A stretch of 64,000 nucleotides of DNA from Natrinema sp. DC36 (GCF_020405225.1 NZ_CP084472.1:310001-374000), one strand, 5' to 3'. Numbered from the stretch's first letter, positions 44,800 to 54,557 are shown. A program made the numbers and translations. Notes: generated by a model not told the origin, from the sequence alone.

Positions 44800-44945
44800 C
44801 TCGCGGCAGCCCTCGAGCGGGCGCGGGTCGCACAGTCCGCCTCGCTGCCCACAGTTCAGTACCTGAATCCTCGCAGACCGGTGTGTTTCGAGGATCGTTT
44901 TCTCCACGCAACCGACTCGGTACCGCGCCCTCCAGCGCAATTCTA

Positions 44946-47117
44946 ATGGTGACGGTCGGTAGACTGTTACCAGTGGTCAGCTGGAACCGTGCCATCTCCG
45001 TCGTCGGTGGGAGAACCATCATCATCGCGCTCGGCGCGCTGTACGTCGTGCTCGCCACGGGGCGGGCGCTCGTCCGAGTCGCTGCGGGGACCCCGATCGA
45101 GAGCGTTTTCATCATCACGCTGCTCGTCGCGGGCCCCGGGTTCGTCCTCCTCTATACCGGCTATCGGTTGCCTGCGCTCGATATCCACGCCGAATTTCAC
45201 GATACGATCGCGGCGTGGTGTCTCGGCGGGTTCGGGGTGATGTTCGGCGTCCTCCTGGTGTACAGTCTTCAGCCGGGCGAAATCGTCGACGACGTGGCGA
45301 CGATCCTCATCCTGACGGCGCTCGCCAGCGTCGCCGGGCTCGCCGCCGGGATCCGCGACGGGGAGGCCAAAACGCGAACGAGAGAGCTCGAAACCCGCAA
45401 CCGAGAGCTACAGGTCGCCCAGTCGGAACTCGAGGAAACGGTCCAGCGACTCGAGGACGCCAACACCCAGCTCGCGGAGTCGAACGAACGCCTCGAACAC
45501 TATCGAACGTACACCGACCACGTGCTGAACGCAATCCACGACGTCTTCTACGTGCTCGAGGCGGATGGGACGCTCCAGCGGTGGAACGAGAGCCTCTGTG
45601 AGGTAACGGGCTACTCGGACGCGGCGGTCGCGTCGATGAGCGCCGGGGACTTCTTCGATGACGACGATCGCGAGCGGATCGCGGATTCGATCGCGACGGG
45701 ATTCGAAACCGGTAGCCTGCAGCTCGAGGCAGCGATTCGCACCAGTGACGGCGCGTCAGTCCCCTACGAGTTCGCCGCCTCGAGACTCGAGACTCCGGAC
45801 GGCGAACCGGTGCTGGCGGGTATCGGCCGCGATATCTCGAAGCGCAGAGAGCGCGAACGAGAGCTCGAACGGCGAGCCCGGCAGCAACAGGTCGTGGCCG
45901 ATCTCGGCCAGCTCGCCCTCGAGACCGACGACCTCGACGAGCTCATGCACGACGCGACCCGGCAGGTGGCGACCGTCCTCGATAACGAGTACTGCAAAGT
46001 GCTCGACCTCAACGAGGGGACCGACGAACTCCTGCTCCGCCAGGGCGTCGGCTGGACCGACGGCCTCGTCGGCGAGGCGACCGTGTCCGCCGTCGAAGCG
46101 GACTCCCAGGCGGCGTACACCCTCGCGAACGATCACCCGATCGTGGTCGAAGACCTCGCGACGGAATCGCGCTTCAGCGGGCCCGAGTTACTGCGGAGTC
46201 ACGACGTCCGCAGCGGCATCAGTACCATCATCGGTCCGGCCGACGACCCCTGGGGAATCCTCGGCACGCACGACACCGACAGCAAACGGTTCACCGAGGA
46301 GGACGTCACCTTCGTCCAGAGCGTCGCCAACGTCCTCGCGGAGGCGATCGAGCGCCGGCAGTATCAGGACGAACTCGAGGCGTTGATCGACGACCTCGAG
46401 GAGTCCAACAAACGCTTGGAGCAATTCGCCTACGCGGCCTCACACGACCTGCAGGAACCGCTCCGGATGGTCTCGAGCTACCTCACCCTGATCGAACGGC
46501 GGTACGGTGACGAACTCGACGAGGACGGCGAGGAGTTCCTCGCGTACGCCGTCGACGGGGCCGACCGCATGCGCGATATGATCGACGGGCTGCTCGAGTA
46601 CTCCCGCGTCGAGATGCGGGGCGATCCGTTCGAACCGGTGGATCTCGAGGCCGTCCTCGAGGACGTTCGCAAGAACCTCCAGGTGAAAATCGAGGATCAG
46701 GAGACAGAGATTACGACGGAGTCGCTCCCCCGAGTCGAGGGCGACGCGGCCCAGTTGCGCCAGGTCTTTCAGAATCTGGTATCGAACGCGATCGAGTACA
46801 GCGGCGAGGAGCCGGCTCGGGTTCACGTCTCCGCCGAACGGAACGGTGCGGAGTGGACGGTGTCCGTCGCGGACAACGGAATCGGTATCGAGCCGGACGA
46901 CCAGAAGCGCATCTTCGAGGTATTCCACCGACTCCACAGCCGCGAGAAACACGCCGGCACCGGCATCGGCCTCGCGCTCTGCGAACGGATCGTCGAACGC
47001 CACGGCGGGGAGATCTGGGTCGACTCCGAACCCGGCGAGGGCTCGACCTTCTCGGTCACCCTGCCGGCGGTCGACGAAGAATGCGACGACCGCACATCGG
47101 GCGTTCGATCGGCGTGA
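44946..47117 (+). CDS. Membrane histidine kinase with PAS and GAF domains
   Basis: A 723-residue sensor kinase. The N-terminus has about four transmembrane helices (IIIALGALYVVLATGRALVR; VFIITLLVAGPGFVLLYTGY; GGFGVMFGVLLVYSLQ; ILILTALASVAGLAAGI), then a coiled coil (ETRNRELQVAQSELEETVQR). PAS is at WNESLCEVTGYSDAAVAS, GAF from LGQLALETDDLDELMHDATR, HisKA at FAYAASHDLQEPLRMVSSYL with the phospho-acceptor His, and HATPase with NGIGIEPDDQKRIF and GTGIGLALCERIVERHGGEI. The ATG at 44946 is preferred; longer readings enter intergenic sequence. No response regulator is adjacent. Confidence 0.93.
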   Translation: MVTVGRLLPVVSWNRAISVVGGRTIIIALGALYVVLATGRALVRVAAGTPIESVFIITLLVAGPGFVLLYTGYRLPALDIHAEFHDTIAAWCLGGFGVMFGVLLVYSLQPGEIVDDVATILILTALASVAGLAAGIRDGEAKTRTRELETRNRELQVAQSELEETVQRLEDANTQLAESNERLEHYRTYTDHVLNAIHDVFYVLEADGTLQRWNESLCEVTGYSDAAVASMSAGDFFDDDDRERIADSIATGFETGSLQLEAAIRTSDGASVPYEFAASRLETPDGEPVLAGIGRDISKRRERERELERRARQQQVVADLGQLALETDDLDELMHDATRQVATVLDNEYCKVLDLNEGTDELLLRQGVGWTDGLVGEATVSAVEADSQAAYTLANDHPIVVEDLATESRFSGPELLRSHDVRSGISTIIGPADDPWGILGTHDTDSKRFTEEDVTFVQSVANVLAEAIERRQYQDELEALIDDLEESNKRLEQFAYAASHDLQEPLRMVSSYLTLIERRYGDELDEDGEEFLAYAVDGADRMRDMIDGLLEYSRVEMRGDPFEPVDLEAVLEDVRKNLQVKIEDQETEITTESLPRVEGDAAQLRQVFQNLVSNAIEYSGEEPARVHVSAERNGAEWTVSVADNGIGIEPDDQKRIFEVFHRLHSREKHAGTGIGLALCERIVERHGGEIWVDSEPGEGSTFSVTLPAVDEECDDRTSGVRSA

Positions 47118-47460
47118 CGGGCTCGATGGGGAGGACTTATTTGTTCATAGCTATTCACTGCTGATCTTACTGCTCACTGCTCCTGGCCGGACTGAGAGAA
47201 AGAGAACGTACGATACAGTCGGAGCTTATGAAAAGAACCTCCTCCTGGGCTAGTCCTGCGGAACTGTCTGGCGACTAGGTACCATCGTTCCACTGAGGAC
47301 GAGTCCGAAGTTCAGACAGGAGCTTCGTCAGTTGGTGGCTTGTGTCTCGATGGGGATTCTTCAATAGAGGGAACTACGACCACTAATTATGGTGGAGGGT
47401 CGTTTCAGTTCCAAATTGAAGCGTTCAGGAACGGATGTCGCGCCTCGAGCACTACTACAC
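47118..47460. other. Intergenic start of decayed island
   Basis: 343 bases with no supportable gene. The composition drops from the GC-rich genome average just after the kinase stop (for example AAAGAGAACGTACGATACAG). No insertion sequence or tRNA-derived repeat could be found by eye. Confidence 0.5.
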
Positions 47461-47628
47461 ATGATCTACGTGGATAACGCCGCGACAACGAAACCCCACG
47501 AAGAGGTTACCGCATCTATGCAGCCGTCTCTCGAAAATCACTACCGCAACCCATTGGCGGTCTATGCGACCGCCGAGGGTGAGGCGGTTCGAACTGCCCG
47601 AGCGGCCGTCGCTGAGTTCGTCCGATGG
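47461..47628 (+). pseudogene. Truncated cysteine desulfurase (NifS/IscS) remnant
   Basis: MIYVDNAATTKPHEEVTASM, then QPSLENHYRNPLAVYATAEG and ARAAVAEF are the N-terminal 50 or so residues of a cysteine desulfurase, where the family has Y-L-D-N-A-A-T-T-K-P and N-P-S-S. The match stops at about 47627, and the frame runs into unrelated sequence with no lysine or active cysteine. The rest of the gene is absent. Confidence 0.8.
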
Positions 47629-48012
47629 CTAGCATCGACTCGATGGAGCCATCGAACGGCGCCATCGCGACCAGGTTAGTCGACTCCTTCAAGAACGTTC
47701 TCGAGGAGAACTACGTAGAGGAAGGGAAACGAGTGCGGGTGTATAAGGACATCGCGGCCGAAGACATCGAACCAGCGCTCAATCAGATCGACTGGAACGG
47801 AACGGCGGTCGAGGTGGCGGGTCGCCTGGCCTCGAATCTGATCCTCAAGCACGCGCTGCCCACCGCGAACCATCGAACGGCCATCGGGATGTGCCAGCTT
47901 TATCTCAGACGAGTGAATCCAGGTTTTCGATGCCAGAGACGGCGACACAGCTCGAGGAGGCCGACGAGCACGATTGGATGGAGTGGGTCAACGACTATAT
48001 CAACGAGTCAAA
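47625..48012 (+). pseudogene. Frameshifted protein with Fic/Doc-like motif
   Basis: From 47625 the frame reads MASIDSMEPSNGAIATRLVD and on to LASNLILKHALPTANHRTAI and YLRRVNPGF. The HALPTANHRT string resembles the H-x-F-x-x-x-N-x-R-T of Fic/Doc proteins. At about 47929 the match continues in another frame as SMPETATQLEEADEHDWMEW and VNDYINESK. The sequence has TTTT where five Ts would keep the frame, so one T is missing. After ESK the sequence diverges. Either real decay or a sequencing error. Confidence 0.65.
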
Positions 48013-48366
48013 GTTGGAAGGCCATTTTTCGGGTAGCTTTTCGGCAAGCCACAGTTCTGATGTGTTCGAAAGGCGTGTAGGAATCGTGGTTAAGACGATA
48101 CGGGTCTTTCCACTGTTCTCTTGGGGTCGTGTTGTAGCACGAAGTTGGATTCCAACTAACCACAAAACGGATGGGGGCTGCAGGCTCGAGTTCCAGTGTC
48201 GAACGAATCGACCATTGAGGCGTGAGGCGGCCGAATGCAGGGGGTCTGAAAACACCCGTTACGATATCCAATTGACATTCATGCGCTTGCTGTATATCTT
48301 AATTCGTGTACAGAGAAGCAGCTCTTCCCCCCCCAAACACTTAGATACTGAGTGCGAACGTATAGC
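48013..48366. other. Intergenic region in island
   Basis: 354 bases with no supported gene, AT-richer than the flanks, with ATATCTTAATTCG near 48295 as a possible promoter for the regulator gene at 48367. Short ORFs on the minus strand here look like mobile-element debris but match nothing I can name. Confidence 0.45.
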
Positions 48367-49156
48367 ATGGATTCAGCACTCGACGAGGTCGAGTATCTCA
48401 CACGCTCAGAACACCGCATTGAAGTGATCGACGCACTGGCCGACGGTCCGCATAGCCGATCAGACCTACGAGCCATAACTGGCGCATCGTCGTCCACGAT
48501 TGGACGGATGCTGCGCGAATTCGAAACGCAGGGCTGGGTCGTCCGAGACGGCCACCAGCATCAGGCGACGCCCGCGGGTCGATTCATCGCGGAGGAGGTC
48601 ACGACGTTGCTCACGCGGGTAGAAACGGAGCGGACACTCCGGGATGTCGCGCAGTGGCTCCCGACGGAGAAACTCGGTATTACGATTGAGGCGTTTGCCG
48701 AAGCGATTATCACAGTCTCTGACGACGAGGATCCCTACAGGCCAGTCGAGCGTTACGACGAGCTCATCGAGGACGCTAAGACGATGCGGGCATTTGGCAC
48801 GGCAACCCTCAAGTCGGCCAACGCCGGATCATTGTTCCGAAACGTCCGCGCCGGCATGGAAACGGAGATCATTTACCCTCCACCCATCGTCGAGGCCGTC
48901 CTCGACTGGTCGCCCCAAGCAGCCAAAAAAAGGTCTTGCTAGCGGGAACCTCACTATCCTGCTGCACGACACTCTTCCGTGCGGACTCACCATCTTCGAC
49001 GACCGTGTCGTGCTCACTGGCTACAACCCTGATACAGGCATGTTACGGGCAATCGTCGATACCGACGCTCCGAAAGCACGCGAGTGGGCGATTCCACTCT
49101 ACGAGTGCTATCGTGACGAGGCCCGACCCCTCGAAGTAGAAGCTACCGAGACGTAA
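48367..49156 (+). pseudogene. Frameshifted HTH regulator (FilR1/DUF1724-like)
   Basis: A 790-base transcriptional regulator gene with a single frameshift. The N-terminus is a winged helix (EYLTRSEHRIEVIDALADGP, SDLRAITGASSSTIGRMLRE). The middle matches the FilR1-type domain (DDEDPYRPVERYDELIEDAK, AFGTATLKSANAGSLFRNVR). At the A7 run 48925-48931 the frame ends early; with six As it continues in frame as GLASGNLTILLHDTLPCGLT and IFDDRVVLTGYNPDTGML. So one A is extra. Function would be lost if the shift is real. Confidence 0.8.
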
Positions 49157-49442
49157 CCCGAGATTCTCGACGAGGACGCACGGTCTCCGCCACCGGTCAA
49201 AAGCTCCATCATCTTTGATGCGACGATGCGCGGCTACCGAGAGGTCCTCCCCTTGGTGGACATCCCGATGCTGGTATACGCCGGTACGGACGAAAAGTGG
49301 CGGGCGGTGGATATGGTCGAGCGGACTGCGGAACTCGTCTCGGACGCTCGCTTTGAGCTATTCGAGGAAAGTGGGCACTGCCCACCATTGAGGAACCTGA
49401 TCGGTTCAATCAGATCGTTGGACAGTTCATCGATTCACTGTA
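49157..49442 (+). pseudogene. C-terminal fragment of an alpha/beta hydrolase
   Basis: The frame directly after the regulator's stop reads PEILDEDARSPPPVKSSIIF, then VDIPMLVYAGTDEKWRAVDM and ARFELFEESGHCP. The acid strand and catalytic histidine (SGHCP) of an alpha/beta hydrolase are seen, but the nucleophile half is absent. At about 49383 the match continues in another frame as TIEEPDRFNQIVGQFIDSL before a stop at 49440-49442, so this fragment is both truncated and frameshifted. Confidence 0.75.
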
Positions 49443-49576
49443 ATCAACTGTGTTATCTCCAATACCCAATACCAGTGCCCCACTATTCTTTCGGGCCGCT
49501 GCACTAAACCAGCGGCATCCTCCACCCGTATCTGGAACGGATGTCGGAAGTGAGGAGGTGATCGATTGCCGGTCGT

Positions 49577-50410
49577 CTAGTTCGATGCACGGATGAACGT
49601 GAGTACCTCGTCAACAAATCGGTCCGGTGCAGTATTCATTGGCTCGTGTGCGTGCTCGTCGAAGATAACGATCCGGCTGTTCGGGAGCGCAGCGCCGACC
49701 GCTTCGGTCGCGTCTCTGTAGAGTGGAGGGCTCTCACCCCCGGACAGCAGCAACGTCGGCGTGGTCAGTCCCTCGAACCGGGTGGCATCGAACTCGTACT
49801 TGGCGATCGCTCGCAACTCGCGGGGCAGTGCTTGGGCCGCCTCAACCATCTCCTGCCAGATCGGTGCCGAGCGAACCGCGTTGAGTTCGTCCGGCGTAAG
49901 TTGACCGACGTCTTGCAGGAACAAAACGAGCGCCTGCTCGCTCTCACCGTTGTCGAGCAACCGTTTCATTGCGGTGACCGCTTCTTCGACGTTAAGTTCG
50001 TTGTTGCCGACCGCAATGGGGGGTTGGTTCAGGATCAGTTTGCGTAGATTATCGGTATGTAGGGCACCTTCCAGTGAATAGAGGGCCCCGCCTGAATGCC
50101 CGAGCAGTGTCACTGGGTCGTCGATCGAATCGACGACCGCAGCCACGTCCTCGGCCTCTCGTTCCAGCTCGTACGTGGCGGCGTCGCCGCTCGCCCCACG
50201 ACCGCGACGGCTGATCGCGTATACGGTGCAACGTTCCGCGAAAGCAGGATGGGCTCCAGCTAAATCCCAGAATTTGTGAACGTCGCCGTTCCCGTGGACG
50301 AGCACGAGCGGTGGCCCGCTCCCCGTTCGCTCGAAGGCGACCGTAGTTCCATCCGTGGACGTGACTGTTCCTGTTTCCTTCCCCGTGCCTGGTGGTGTCG
50401 CTTCTGCCAT
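49577..50410 (-). CDS. Alpha/beta hydrolase
   Basis: A 277-residue hydrolase, apparently intact. LVLVHGNGDVHKFWDLAGAH has the oxyanion HGN; DPVTLLGHSGGALYSLEGAL the nucleophile elbow G-H-S-G-G; PTLLLSGGESPPLYRDATEA the acid region; and FDEHAHEPMNTAPDRFVDEV the catalytic His. The ATG at 50410 (MAEATPPGTGKETG) is preferred over 50422. It lies inside the otherwise decayed island, so it may be horizontally acquired. No signal peptide. Confidence 0.9.
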   Translation of the reverse strand: MAEATPPGTGKETGTVTSTDGTTVAFERTGSGPPLVLVHGNGDVHKFWDLAGAHPAFAERCTVYAISRRGRGASGDAATYELEREAEDVAAVVDSIDDPVTLLGHSGGALYSLEGALHTDNLRKLILNQPPIAVGNNELNVEEAVTAMKRLLDNGESEQALVLFLQDVGQLTPDELNAVRSAPIWQEMVEAAQALPRELRAIAKYEFDATRFEGLTTPTLLLSGGESPPLYRDATEAVGAALPNSRIVIFDEHAHEPMNTAPDRFVDEVLTFIRASN

Positions 50411-50845
50411 CGGGTGGATCACCCAGGGTCACTACGTGGCGTCATCACATAGTCGCATTCCGTGAAAGATCCGCAGAGCCTGACCACGATGCACGAGCCG
50501 ACCAGGAACGCGAGGTACTCCGTGTCGATCCGTAGGTGAATAATACACGCCCTGCTGCAGCACAGCCAATACAATTTATCTCTGTCCGGAAATCTCGATA
50601 GAGGCGAAAATCATTCAACACCACGTTACTCGGCATGAGCATCCCTCGCTGGCTACGGGGATATTCGTCGTGTCTATCACTGGTGACTGATTCGGTCAGT
50701 GACAGGATGGGTAGAGGGAACGATTCACTCGCTTGCAGCCGGTGGCTCACTTTCATCGGCTACAGGAGGACCAGACGCTGGGTGAATTGCACTAGATACC
50801 TATGTCTTCATTCGCCCCGTCTCGGGATACGCAGGACGACCAACT
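50411..50845. other. Intergenic region between divergent genes
   Basis: 435 bases between the hydrolase at 49577 and the methyltransferase at 50846. On the minus strand a short run reads LRIDTEYLAFLVGSCIVVRL, which looks like a membrane-segment remnant, but it has no start or partner. Otherwise nothing recognisable. Confidence 0.4.
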
Positions 50846-51934
50846 ATGACAACAGAAACCCGCACGCCGGCAGAATCAATTGATGAAGAGAAACTAGACG
50901 AACTCGTCGGAACAGCCGTGAACGATCTCGGCGGTGCGGTCCAAGCCGCACTGGCCGAAATCGGTGACTGGCTCGGCCTCTACACGGCATTGGCCGACGC
51001 AGGACCACTCACATCTACTGAACTGGCCGAACAGACAGATACCCACGAACGCTACGTGCGTGAGTGGCTACGCTCGCAGGCTGCTGGTGGCTACGTAACC
51101 TACGACCCCGAGACAGGTCTGTATAGTCTTTCTCCCGAACAGAAGGCCGTGTTAGCTGATGAGGACAGTCCGGCGTTCATGTTGGGCGGCTTCCAAGGAA
51201 TGAACGCTATCCTTGCGGACGTTCAAGACGACATCGAAGCGGCGTTCCGGACTGGCGACGGTGTAGGATGGCACGAGCACCACCCGGAACTGTTCCCGGC
51301 CACGGAGCGGTTCTACAAACCTGGCTATGCGGCCAGCCTAGTGAGTGAGTGGATCCCTTCCCTTGAAGGGGTAGATGAGAAGCTCGAAAACGGCGCACGC
51401 GTGGCCGACATCGGCTGTGGCTATGGGGCAACAACGATCCTCATGGCCGAGGCGTACCCGAATTCGACGTTCGTCGGCATCGACTACCACGACCACTCGA
51501 TAGACATGGCACGTGAGCGCGCCGAAGAGGCTGGTGTCGCCGGCCGCCTCAGCTTCGAGGTGGCGACAGCTGAGGAGTATAATGGGAACGACTACGACCT
51601 AGTAACCATATTCGACGCCTTCCACGACATGGGCAATCCCGTCGGCGTGGCGGCGCACGTCCGGGAGACGCTCGCCGACGACGGGACGTTGATGTTGATC
51701 GAGCCGTTCGCCAACGATCAGGTCGAAGACAATCTGAACCCGGTGGGGCGAGTGTTCTACGGCTTCTCGACAATGTTCTGCACGCCGAACTCGCTTGACC
51801 AAGGCGGAAATCCTGCACTGGGTGCGCAAGCGGGCGAGGAACGGCTGCGTGAGGTGGTTACTGAAGGAGGCTTCAGCCGATTCCGGCAGGCGGCTGAGAC
51901 ACCGTTCAATCTGGTACTCGAAGTCAGAGAGTGA
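50846..51934 (+). CDS. SAM-dependent methyltransferase with winged-helix N-terminus
   Basis: A 362-residue protein. Residues about 25-110 form a winged helix (LGGAVQAALAEIGDWLGLYT, LTSTELAEQTDTHERYVREW). The class-I methyltransferase domain starts with GARVADIGCGYGATTILMAE (SAM loop) and continues STFVGIDYHDHSIDMARERA and DLVTIFDAFHDMGNPVGVAA. It resembles mycobacterial Rv2258c-type enzymes, which have an unknown substrate. It sits in the island next to the tRNA gene and is intact. Confidence 0.9.
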   Translation: MTTETRTPAESIDEEKLDELVGTAVNDLGGAVQAALAEIGDWLGLYTALADAGPLTSTELAEQTDTHERYVREWLRSQAAGGYVTYDPETGLYSLSPEQKAVLADEDSPAFMLGGFQGMNAILADVQDDIEAAFRTGDGVGWHEHHPELFPATERFYKPGYAASLVSEWIPSLEGVDEKLENGARVADIGCGYGATTILMAEAYPNSTFVGIDYHDHSIDMARERAEEAGVAGRLSFEVATAEEYNGNDYDLVTIFDAFHDMGNPVGVAAHVRETLADDGTLMLIEPFANDQVEDNLNPVGRVFYGFSTMFCTPNSLDQGGNPALGAQAGEERLREVVTEGGFSRFRQAAETPFNLVLEVRE

Positions 51935-52292
51935 TGGTTACCCCCGACCTCAAAACGAGGGGTCGATACATTTTGAGTTCTTTCTCCGCAGCCCTCATCG
52001 TCACGCATCTGTGAACTATTTGCACTGGAGTTACTGATTTACTGAATGCAGCCTCTGTATTCAGTACGAAGTCTTGACAGGCCCTACGGACGTCCCGAAT
52101 CAAGACTACTGATTCGGAGCCATCGAAGATTGCTCTTCAATCGGCGATTGATTTTCTCGAACGCGACCAGTTTGGCTGTACGCGAATTTCCGAGACGTCC
52201 ACTCAACCGTTCGGTCATCGAATGAAAGTGAAATCAGGCTCGTTCGACCGATTATCGCTGTGCTGTCGGGCGTTTATCTCGCGTCAAATGTA
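51935..52292. other. Intergenic region, possible element remnant
   Basis: 358 bases with no complete gene. At 52122-52240 the plus strand reads EPSKIALQSAIDFLERDQFG in one frame, which may be a fragment of a larger protein, perhaps mobile-element debris, but I cannot name it. It ends 1 base before the tRNA. Confidence 0.4.
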
Positions 52293-52367
52293 TGGGCGCT
52301 GCAGGATTTGAACCCGCGACAGCTTGGTCCGAAGCCAAGAACTCTGTCCAGACTGAGCTAAGCGCCC
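52293..52367 (-). tRNA. tRNA-Arg (anticodon TCG)
   Basis: On the minus strand GGGCGCT pairs with AGCGCCC plus discriminator A. The D-arm is TAGCTCAGTCTGGACAGA, the anticodon stem is CTTGG with CCAAG around the loop CTTCGGA, giving anticodon TCG, and the T-arm ends GCGGGTTCAAATCCTGC. No CCA is encoded and there is no intron. The 3' end faces the decayed island, as in integration sites. Confidence 0.95.
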
Positions 52368-52516
52368 GCATCGCTTCGTTCCCGATGTATCCGTATAAGT
52401 CACTCGATTTTCACCGCTTTCGACAGTGACAGACACGCCCACGCCTCGAGAGTTTTCACCCACTGACAATCGCCGTCAGGGGTCTTTGTTATGTAGTCCC
52501 AACGTCTACGCGTACC

Positions 52517-52699
52517 ATGACGAAATCCGAGGCCCCCGTTCCCGACGAGGTGCAATCCGGTGCGACCCCGCTCGAGTTACTCTCCGACGACGAGCACGTC
52601 TGGACCGCCGTCCCCGCGGACGCGAGCGGCGACGAGCGGGTGAGCAAGTGGCTCGAGATCGAAGACGAGGTGCTCTGCGACCTCGAGCAGTGGCGCTGA
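52517..52699 (+). CDS. Small conserved-looking haloarchaeal protein
   Basis: A 60-residue acidic protein, MTKSEAPVPDEVQSGATPLE to KWLEIEDEVLCDLEQWR. Composition and codon use fit the genome. It has one cysteine and no visible membrane segment. It lies 150 bases after the tRNA. I do not recognise a family. Confidence 0.6.
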   Translation: MTKSEAPVPDEVQSGATPLELLSDDEHVWTAVPADASGDERVSKWLEIEDEVLCDLEQWR

Positions 52700-52871
52700 A
52701 ACGCGGGACGGACGCCGGTTCCGCTAGCGGTCGATTCCTCTCTTTCTGTCCGCGAGTAATGTCGGTTCGAGTTCGCCGTCGGCCGTTCGAAAATCGATTC
52801 AACGGTCGTACTGTGGCGCTCCTCGACGGCGGACCGCACCGTTTAACCGGTCCGCATGACCACTCCAGCGT

Positions 52872-53732
52872 ATGACAGCCGGGGAGACTGGTCGCGGGTT
52901 GCTCGAGTTGACGCGGCCGGTGAACGTGATCGCGGCGGGCGTGCTGACGTTCATCGGCTCGTTCGTCGCCGGCGGCGTGACTGAGGAGCCGATCGCAGTC
53001 GCTGCAGCGGTGGGTGCCACGGCGTTGGCGGTCGGTGCGGGGAACGCGATCAACGACTATTTTGATCGGGAGATCGACCGAATCAACCAACCCGAGCGGG
53101 CGATCCCCCGCGGTGCGGTGAGTCCGCGTGGCGCGCTGGCGTTCAGCATCGTCCTCTTCGCTGGCGCGGTCGCCCTTGCGCTGGCACTGCCCCCGTTAGC
53201 GATCGGTATCGCGGTCGTCAATCTCCTGGCGTTGATCGCGTACACTGAGTTCTTCAAGGGCCTTCCCGGACTGGGTAACGCGCTCGTCGCGTACCTCGTC
53301 GGCAGCACGTTCCTCTTCGGCGCGGCGGCGATCGAGGGAGGAGAGATCGGTCCAGCGGTCGTGCTCTTCGTGCTCGCGGCGATCGCGACGCTGACCCGAG
53401 AGATCATCAAGGACGTCGAGGACCTCGAGGGCGACCGCGAGGAAGGACTGCACACGCTTCCGATCGCGATCGGGGAACGCCGGGCGCTCGCCGTCGCGGC
53501 CCTCTTGCTCGTGGCGGCAGTCGTCGCCAGTCCGATGCCCTACCTCCGCGAGGAGTTCGGGGTCGCGTATCTACTCGTCGTCGTCCCCGCGGACGCGATC
53601 ATGCTTATCGCCGCTTACGAGAGCTTCGCGGACCCGACCGCCGGCCAATCACATCTCAAGTACGGGATGTTCCTCGCCGCAGTGGCGTTTATGGTCGGTC
53701 GTGCTGCTCTCTCGGTATCACTGCCACTGTAG
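52872..53732 (+). CDS. Digeranylgeranylglyceryl phosphate synthase (UbiA family)
   Basis: A 286-residue UbiA prenyltransferase with about nine transmembrane helices. NAINDYFDREIDRINQPERA holds the first Asp-rich motif (N-D-x-x-D-x-x-x-D) and IKDVEDLEGDREEG the second. NDYFD-type motif and IPRGAVSPRGALAFSIVLFA identify the archaeal DGGGP synthase, which adds the second geranylgeranyl chain to glycerol phosphate in ether-lipid synthesis. It acts in the membrane. No ubiquinone-type gene is near. Confidence 0.92.
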   Translation: MTAGETGRGLLELTRPVNVIAAGVLTFIGSFVAGGVTEEPIAVAAAVGATALAVGAGNAINDYFDREIDRINQPERAIPRGAVSPRGALAFSIVLFAGAVALALALPPLAIGIAVVNLLALIAYTEFFKGLPGLGNALVAYLVGSTFLFGAAAIEGGEIGPAVVLFVLAAIATLTREIIKDVEDLEGDREEGLHTLPIAIGERRALAVAALLLVAAVVASPMPYLREEFGVAYLLVVVPADAIMLIAAYESFADPTAGQSHLKYGMFLAAVAFMVGRAALSVSLPL

Positions 53733-53924
53733 TTCGCGATTGTACCGGTATAGCGCGATCGGAAGTGGACGATAGCCGGACATGTGAGACGATTGAACGA
53801 GTGATCCGTATATTGTAATCAAAAGTACTATAAGCGGCTTCGCGTATTCTCATACAACACGCCGGCCATCGGAGTGAGCTGTGGTACCAGCTCGTTGCCA
53901 CGGCGATGGATGTGAGTATTCCGT

Positions 53925-54557
53925 ATGTATGACCTCGCAGATGTCCTGCCGGACGCCGAACTCGATCCGGGGACGAACGTACTCGTCGCGGGCCCGCCAC
54001 TGACGGGGAAACGACGGATCGCCTTCGATATCCTCGCGAGCGGCGCGAACCGCGGTGATGGCTCGATCATCGTCACCACGAAGGATAGCGCCGACAAGGT
54101 CCTCGAGAGCTTCGACGACCGTATCGACGAAGGCATCGAACCTGACATCGGTGTCGTCGACTGCGTAACGAAGCAACGTGGCATCGGGACCATCGACGAC
54201 GATCCGCGGATCAAATACGCCTCCTCGCCAGTTGATATGACCGGCATCGGGATCAAACTCTCCGAGTTCCTCCAGGAGTTCTACGAGACGCGAGGGGTCA
54301 CCGAGAACCGCGTCCTGTTGCACTCCGTCTCGACGCTACTGATGTACTCCGATCTGCAGACCGTCTTCCGGTTCCTCCACGTCTTCACGGGTCGAATCCA
54401 GAGCGCCGACGCACTGGGCGTTTACGTCATCGACTCGACGGCTCACGACGACCAGACGATGAACACGCTCAAACAGCTGTTCGATGCCGTCATCGAACTC
54501 GAGGAAGGGGCCGATGGCGAGGAGCCCCCGATTCGGACGGCCGGGTTTTCGACGTAA
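53925..54557 (+). CDS. RAD55/KaiC-like RecA-fold ATPase
   Basis: A 210-residue protein starting MYDLADVLPDAELDPGTNVL. Walker A is VAGPPLTGKRRIAFDILASG, with the P-loop GPPLTGKR; NRVLLHSVSTLLMYSDLQTV and GVYVIDSTAHDDQTMNTLKQ are the later strands. It lacks a clear helicase or DNA-binding part. Family members are RecA-like signalling or recombination accessory ATPases of unknown role in haloarchaea. A long AT-rich region precedes the ATG. Confidence 0.82.
   Translation: MYDLADVLPDAELDPGTNVLVAGPPLTGKRRIAFDILASGANRGDGSIIVTTKDSADKVLESFDDRIDEGIEPDIGVVDCVTKQRGIGTIDDDPRIKYASSPVDMTGIGIKLSEFLQEFYETRGVTENRVLLHSVSTLLMYSDLQTVFRFLHVFTGRIQSADALGVYVIDSTAHDDQTMNTLKQLFDAVIELEEGADGEEPPIRTAGFST

Noticed and set aside
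48000-48270. Transposase on the minus strand in the island
   Set aside because: The two ORFs overlap in different frames with no DDE or HUH motif and no inverted repeats.
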